Source of the DNA: an uncultured Selenomonadales bacterium
GTDB lineage: Bacteria > Bacillota > Negativicutes > Selenomonadales > Selenomonadaceae
Direction: 5' to 3'
Length of the DNA: 58,443 nt
Assembly: GCA_947304355.1 (NCBI GenBank)
Contig: CAMZAX010000013.1
Coordinates: 1-58,443, forward strand
This document shows, one piece after another, positions 54,052-58,443 of this stretch (the stretch's first letter is position 1; each line of letters begins with the position of its first letter). Both the position numbers and the translations under genes were made by a program. The notes beneath the pieces are model-generated. The model was not told the origin of the DNA. It searched no databases and saw only the letters and a program-made list of their open reading frames with translations.

Positions 54052-54086
54052 CCTTTTCCCTTACCCCTTTTCCCTTATCCCTTGTT
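54052..54086. repeat. Degenerate heptamer array upstream of the Gfo/Idh/MocA gene
   Basis: On the minus strand about five units: GGGATAA GGGAAAA GGGGTAA GGGAAAA GGGGGAA, ending five bases before the ATG. The last unit supplies the Shine-Dalgarno-like purine run. Confidence 0.7.
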
Positions 54087-54131
54087 TTTTCCTGCGCTCG
54101 TGATAAAATTTCGTCAAAAGGAGTGAGCGAC

Positions 54132-54545
54132 GTGTACAAGCCCACGCAGGAACAAATAATCGAATTTTATCACGCGAACACCGTCATAGATTTTTTGGAG
54201 ATTGACGTTGTGCCGACGCCCGATGGCGAAGCGCGGCTCGAACTTTGTGCGGACAGTCGACACGCAAATTTATATTCAATGGCGCACGGCGGCGTTTTGA
54301 CGACGATGGCAGATACCGCAATGGGCGCGAAGTGTCTGGCGTTGGGCAAGCGCGTCGTCACGATTTCGCTTACGATTGAATTTATGCACGCGGTAATGAC
54401 AAACACGCCGCGCGTCTTCACCGACGCCAAAGTTCTGCACGACGGACGCAAAACAATGGTCTGCGAATGCAAAATCGTCGACGCGAAAGGAAAACTTTAC
54501 GCAAAAGCCTCCGCGACGTTTTACGTGACAGGTTTGCTCGATTAA
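54132..54545 (+). CDS. PaaI family hotdog thioesterase
   Basis: 137 residues from GTG 54132 (AAAGGAG upstream). Hotdog fold with MAHGGVLTTMADTAMGAKCLAL, VTISLTIEFMHAVMTN, RVFTDAKVLHDGRKTMVCEC and a closing AKASATFYV. The HGG motif and the helix Asp match acyl-CoA thioesterases of the PaaI group. Substrate unknown. A TTGTTT - TAAAAT promoter-like pair precedes it, next to the heptamer array. Confidence 0.88.
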   Translation: MYKPTQEQIIEFYHANTVIDFLEIDVVPTPDGEARLELCADSRHANLYSMAHGGVLTTMADTAMGAKCLALGKRVVTISLTIEFMHAVMTNTPRVFTDAKVLHDGRKTMVCECKIVDAKGKLYAKASATFYVTGLLD

Positions 54546-54628
54546 TGCAATTTTTTTGCGGCTCAAAGCGGTTTCTAATGATACCGCCTTACACTTTGCA
54601 TGAAAAATCTTTTCGGGAGGTAATGAAA

Positions 54629-55453
54629 ATGCTTAGGAACTTCAAATTGCTCGGCGTCCTGTTCGCGGCGATAGTCCTGTCGTTTAGTGCAAAGGTCGAC
54701 GCCGCTACGAATTGGAACACCAACGTCATTCAAGTCACGGGCATGGGTGTCGCCAATCCGAAAATGGCAACGACGCCCGCTCATGCCGCAATGATGGCAA
54801 GACGCGCCGCAGTCGCCGACGCTTATCGGCAACTGGCAGAGGCTGTAAACGGCGTGCAGGTCGACGCAGAAACCACCGTCGAACAGATGATGCTTACCAA
54901 TGACGTTGTGCGCACAAAAATTTCCGCGACAATCAAGGGCGCGCAAATCGTCTCCGAAGGCGAACTCACGGGCGGCGGTTACTCCGTCACGTTGGAATTG
55001 CCGCTTTTCGGCGAAACAAACAGCATTGCCGAATCGGTCTTCGACCGTCCCGCAACCATTGAGCCGTTCCCGACACCTGCACCCGATTACACGCCGCCTG
55101 TCGTCGACACGCGTCCTACTTACAACGGCTACACCGGGCTTGTCGTCGACTGCAGGGGCTTGGGGCAAATCAATTTCGTCATGAGCCCCGTTATCAAGGA
55201 CGTGCGCGGTCAAAAAATCTACGGTCACAAAAACCTTGACCCCGACAGAATCATCCGCGAAGGCATGGCAAGTTACGCTCGCGACATGAACGAAGCTGCC
55301 CGCGCAGGTTCCAATCCGTTGGTCGTTCGTGCCGTGTCGCTCGCCGACTTGAACGCCAATCCCGTGCTAAGTCCCGAAGACGCCGACTTGGTGCTTTACG
55401 AAAACAATCAATCGCACTTCCTCGAAAACGTCGCGGTCGTCTTCCTTTACTAA
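54629..55453 (+). CDS. Exported LPP20-like protein
   Basis: 274 residues from ATG 54629 (GGGAGG eight bases upstream). Signal peptide ([25 protein letters not shown]) without lipobox Cys. The domain [18 protein letters not shown]-type helix, [24 protein letters not shown] and [12 protein letters not shown] follow the LPP20/FlgT-N pattern. A Pro-rich linker leads to a second domain ([41 protein letters not shown]). Periplasmic or outer-membrane associated; function not established. Ends before a strong terminator. Confidence 0.65.
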   Translation: MLRNFKLLGVLFAAIVLSFSAKVDAATNWNTNVIQVTGMGVANPKMATTPAHAAMMARRAAVADAYRQLAEAVNGVQVDAETTVEQMMLTNDVVRTKISATIKGAQIVSEGELTGGGYSVTLELPLFGETNSIAESVFDRPATIEPFPTPAPDYTPPVVDTRPTYNGYTGLVVDCRGLGQINFVMSPVIKDVRGQKIYGHKNLDPDRIIREGMASYARDMNEAARAGSNPLVVRAVSLADLNANPVLSPEDADLVLYENNQSHFLENVAVVFLY

Positions 55454-55473
55454 GCAAATATCGAACTTAACAG

Positions 55474-55499
55474 TCCCCGTCAGGCGGCGGGGATTTTTT
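55474..55499 (+). terminator. Rho-independent terminator
   Basis: TCCCCG-TCAGGCGG-CGGGGA followed by TTTTTT, 20 bases after the LPP20-like stop and 22 bases before the RTX gene start, so the RTX gene must have its own promoter or depend on read-through. Confidence 0.8.
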
Positions 55500-55520
55500 A
55501 CACGGAAGGAACGATTATTT

Positions 55521-58443
55521 ATGGCAACTTTAGGCTCAAATACACCCGACAAACTTTTGACCGGCACGGAAGAGGCAGATTTTATTCAGAACGGCTCCAA
55601 CGGTTCCAACGTCACCATTCAAGGCTTGGGCGGCAATGACACCTTGCAAAATTGGGGCTCGTCCGTCACTATCCTCGGCGTTTCAGGCAACGATTCTGTC
55701 ATCAACAGAGGCTCCGACGTTTCAATCGACGGCGGCGCGGGCAATGACTTCCTTGCCAATCTCGCAAACTCCCTCACGATTCAAGGCGGCGTCGACAAAG
55801 ACACCATCCACAACGACGGTTCCGACGTCTTCATTGATTCGGGCGCAGGCAACGATTCTATTCAAAATGCGGGCTCCCGCGTCAATATCAACATGAACGG
55901 CGGCAACGACTTTATCAAAAACTTTGCCGCTTACGTTACGATAAACGGCGGCGACGACAACGACACAATCGGCAACTGGCAGGGCTCCGATTCCGTTTCT
56001 GTCTTCGGCGGCGCGGGCTCCGATTCACTTTACAACAACGACAGCCACTTCGTCACTTTGCGCGGCGGCGCAGGTTCCGACGTTCTTAAAAACATCAACG
56101 GCAATTACAGCCTCATCGACGGTCAAGGCGATAACGATTCTATTCAAAACGGCGGCTCCAACTCCACTATACTCGGCGGCAAGGGTAACGATTCCATTGT
56201 CAATAAAATCGTTTACTACTCAGACGGCAAGGGCGGCGTCATTACCGTAAGCCCCGATTCCGTTACCATCGACGCCGGCTCCGGCAACGACTTTATTACC
56301 AACGACGCCAATGCCGTTTCAATCTCAGGCGGCGACGGCGACGATTACATTCAAATCCTCGGCGGCTCTTCCGTCACCCTCGGCGGCGGCAAAGGTAATG
56401 ATTCGCTCACGGGCTCGGCTAAGCCTCAAGTCTTCCTTTACAGCGGCGGCAACGACATCATTACCAACTACAGCGGCGAAGACACCGTTCAAATCGCGGC
56501 GGGCTCAATCGCCTCCGTCATCGTCTCCGACGGCAATGTTGTCTTCCAAATCGGCAACGGCTCACTCACTCTCAAACACATGCAGGGGCGCGTTATCACA
56601 GTGACCGACGCCGACGGCAATACCTCTTCCCATCGTTACGGCGAAACCGGCTATTCCCCTCAAGACGTAATCAAAAATCTCGTCAAGGCTTGGGCTCAAT
56701 CTTCTCTAAGCGACACCGCTAAGCTCGACGAATCTATCAAGCTTTCCACTCACTTCATCGGCATTCAAGACGCGATTGACCAAATGATTGCCGATTGTAA
56801 TGCTGCCGCCGACGTCGATACCTTCTTGCGCAAATACTGCGGCATCATACTCGACAACGACGACACCGGCGCGATTATCGGTTGGGACGCGGGCGGCGAT
56901 CTTGTCATCAACGACGATAACATTGTCGGCGAAACTCTCGAAACCGTTCAAAAGCCAAATTACACCGATACGACTTTCTCGGCGGGCAACTTGTCGATTC
57001 ACCTCGGCTCAAGCGGCTCCACGCTAAACGACAACGGCAAAAAGACTTTCGACGGCATTTATTCTTGGTGGGCTCAAGAGGCTGTTACGCTCATCGAAAA
57101 CAGCTACGGCGTCACCTTCAGCGATTCCGATTCCATTAACATCGCAATGGTCAGGAATGCTTCCTTCGCGGGCAACACCCGCTCCGACGGTTACATGCAA
57201 CTCAATCAGGGCAATATCGAATTCGCAGACGCCGACGATTACAACGGCAACGGCATTGACCGCACCTTTGCTCACGAAATGACGCACGTCGCGCAGTATT
57301 TCCTTATGGGCGGCTCCTTACCGCAATTCCTTATGGAAGGGCTCGCAGACCTCACCTGCGGCATTGACGACCGCAGCGGCAAAAATTCTTTACTCACGGC
57401 TCTTGCCGATGACTCCGACAGCTTGGCTGCTTACCTTAACATCCAAAACGACGGCACGGGCTCGGCTCCCTCCTACGTCGCGGGGTACATGTTCTATCGC
57501 TATATTGCGCGGCAGGCGGCTCTTGCTTACGATGATACAAAAGATTATGCTTTCAAGGACGGCTCGGCGATTTTCGGTTCCGACGATTCCGAACTGCTTA
57601 CCGGCAACGCCAACAACGTCACAATCACTGCAGGAGGCGGCGACGATTCCATTACCGCTTACGGCACGAACATGTTGATTCAAGGCGACGGCGGCGACGA
57701 TTCTGTCATAAACAGCGGCGACGGCTCCACAATCAGCGGCGGCTCCGGCGACGACACCATTTATAATCGCGACGCATCCAACGTCGTCTTCCTATACTCG
57801 GCGGGCGACGGCAACGATTCCATTCGCGGTTTCAATGACACTTCCACTTTGCAGATTGTCGGCACTTACGGCGGCTCCCTAAAGAGCGGCAGCAATATTC
57901 TCGTCACTGTTGACGACAACGTCATTACCTTGGTCGGCGCGTTGAACCTGTCGAAAGTCAACATTGTCGACACGAAGACAATCACTGCCGTTAAGTTCAC
58001 GGACGAAGACGCCGCTAATCAAACTCTCGACGCGGAGATAATCACTGCAGACGCGTCCGCACGCTCAAAATCGATTACAATCACGGCAAACAAGCTCGCC
58101 AACTCAATCGCGGGCGGCGACGGCAAGGATGTCATTTGGGCGGGTGCCGGTGACGACACGCTAACGGGCGGCAACGGCAACGACAAACTTTACGGGCAAG
58201 GAGGCAACGACTGTCTGGAAGGCGGTGCCGGTGACGATTTGTTAAGCGGTTACACGGGCAATGACACCTTGGCGGGCGGCGACGGTAATGACACGTTAAC
58301 GGGCGGCACAGGCAATGATCTGTTCATTTACACGGCAGGCAACGATGTCATAACCGATTACGCTTCGGGCGACAAAATTTCACTCGGTGCGGCTCTGACA
58401 AGCACAAGCCTCAACGGCTCGGACGCGGTCTTGACTGTCGGCA
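55521..58443 (+). CDS. Large RTX protein with an internal zinc metallopeptidase, 3' end outside the window
   Basis: At least 974 residues from ATG 55521 (GGAAGGA upstream), open to the window edge. Residues 1-330: beta-roll of degenerate repeats around GGxGNDxIxN. Residues 335-680: globular region with H585-E-M-T-H589 and E606 in FLMEGLADL, the layout of a gluzincin-type zinc protease. Residues 690-800: more Asn/Asp-rich turns. From about 860: canonical RTX nonapeptides ([20 protein letters not shown] ...) that bind calcium. No N-terminal signal peptide; such proteins leave by type I secretion using a C-terminal signal, which is not in view. Transporter genes are not visible. Confidence 0.8.
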   Translation, partial: MATLGSNTPDKLLTGTEEADFIQNGSNGSNVTIQGLGGNDTLQNWGSSVTILGVSGNDSVINRGSDVSIDGGAGNDFLANLANSLTIQGGVDKDTIHNDGSDVFIDSGAGNDSIQNAGSRVNINMNGGNDFIKNFAAYVTINGGDDNDTIGNWQGSDSVSVFGGAGSDSLYNNDSHFVTLRGGAGSDVLKNINGNYSLIDGQGDNDSIQNGGSNSTILGGKGNDSIVNKIVYYSDGKGGVITVSPDSVTIDAGSGNDFITNDANAVSISGGDGDDYIQILGGSSVTLGGGKGNDSLTGSAKPQVFLYSGGNDIITNYSGEDTVQIAAGSIASVIVSDGNVVFQIGNGSLTLKHMQGRVITVTDADGNTSSHRYGETGYSPQDVIKNLVKAWAQSSLSDTAKLDESIKLSTHFIGIQDAIDQMIADCNAAADVDTFLRKYCGIILDNDDTGAIIGWDAGGDLVINDDNIVGETLETVQKPNYTDTTFSAGNLSIHLGSSGSTLNDNGKKTFDGIYSWWAQEAVTLIENSYGVTFSDSDSINIAMVRNASFAGNTRSDGYMQLNQGNIEFADADDYNGNGIDRTFAHEMTHVAQYFLMGGSLPQFLMEGLADLTCGIDDRSGKNSLLTALADDSDSLAAYLNIQNDGTGSAPSYVAGYMFYRYIARQAALAYDDTKDYAFKDGSAIFGSDDSELLTGNANNVTITAGGGDDSITAYGTNMLIQGDGGDDSVINSGDGSTISGGSGDDTIYNRDASNVVFLYSAGDGNDSIRGFNDTSTLQIVGTYGGSLKSGSNILVTVDDNVITLVGALNLSKVNIVDTKTITAVKFTDEDAANQTLDAEIITADASARSKSITITANKLANSIAGGDGKDVIWAGAGDDTLTGGNGNDKLYGQGGNDCLEGGAGDDLLSGYTGNDTLAGGDGNDTLTGGTGNDLFIYTAGNDVITDYASGDKISLGAALTSTSLNGSDAVLTVG

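Overview
The window looks like a chromosomal segment from a diderm Firmicute (Negativicutes, Selenomonas-like). It combines Firmicute-type housekeeping genes, strong AAGGAGG ribosome binding sites and 3D-domain and SpoIID/LytB wall proteins with outer-membrane or periplasmic proteins: a PagL-type lipid A deacylase, an LPP20-like protein and a Tat-exported glycosidase. The taxon is inferred from gene content only. Almost all sequence is coding. The word AAAATTTT is strikingly frequent throughout.

Layout. 1-4046: end of a tRNA-Leu(CAA), then glmM-cbiK-zinc ribbon-DUF192 on the minus strand, divergent from ftsY. 4256-8792: pagL-like, a YdjM-like membrane protein, a membrane-anchored SGNH hydrolase, a 3D-domain protein with a long 5' leader, and vanX. 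8701-14888: a queA ... tgt-yajC-fthC(-vanX) operon. A three-gene cassette sits between queA and tgt: a paraMORC/MutL-like GHKL ATPase, an uncharacterised protein and a DUF6339 protein. 15106-20922: PheC-like binding protein, SpoIID/LytB, a GT-C-like membrane protein, an FAD oxidoreductase and a DUF2314-like protein. 21205-23738: tsaE-tsaB-rimI-EamA. 23842-32560: a secreted repeat protein starting MEKFIFDLQRF, a single-chain restriction-modification enzyme, thrS and deoB. 32704-36454: two tandem diguanylate cyclases. 36455-39300: znuA-znuC-znuB and a small exported protein. 39355-48021: eukaryote-type hexokinase, cobM-cbiG, a fused nucleotidyltransferase-HEPN protein, EamA, a second metal permease, DUF1850, a Tat-exported GH13 enzyme and a HAD phosphatase. 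48081-48527: five tRNAs behind a consensus promoter. 48693-58443: two uncharacterised proteins, fhs, trhP-like U32 protein, Gfo/Idh/MocA, PaaI thioesterase, an LPP20-like protein and a large RTX metallopeptidase running off the end.

Main points for a second look. (1) Degenerate heptanucleotide repeats (GGGACAA/GGAACAA, and GGAATGA) recur at seven places, always at gene edges. In znuA the array lies inside the lipoprotein signal peptide, and its present three copies put the start out of frame with the lipobox; one or four copies would restore it, which is the logic of a phase-variable switch. (2) The GHKL-DUF6339 cassette inside the queuosine operon resembles a reduced anti-phage or genome-defence system. 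It carries one uncorrected frameshift and one compensated pair. (3) Two copies of a roughly 165-bp repeat keep their hairpin loops while their stems covary. (4) A one-chain fusion of an MntA-type nucleotidyltransferase (GSX10DXD) to a HEPN domain (RX4HXY) retains an internal ribosome binding site between the halves.

Functional assignments rest on motif and family recognition by eye; no database search was run.
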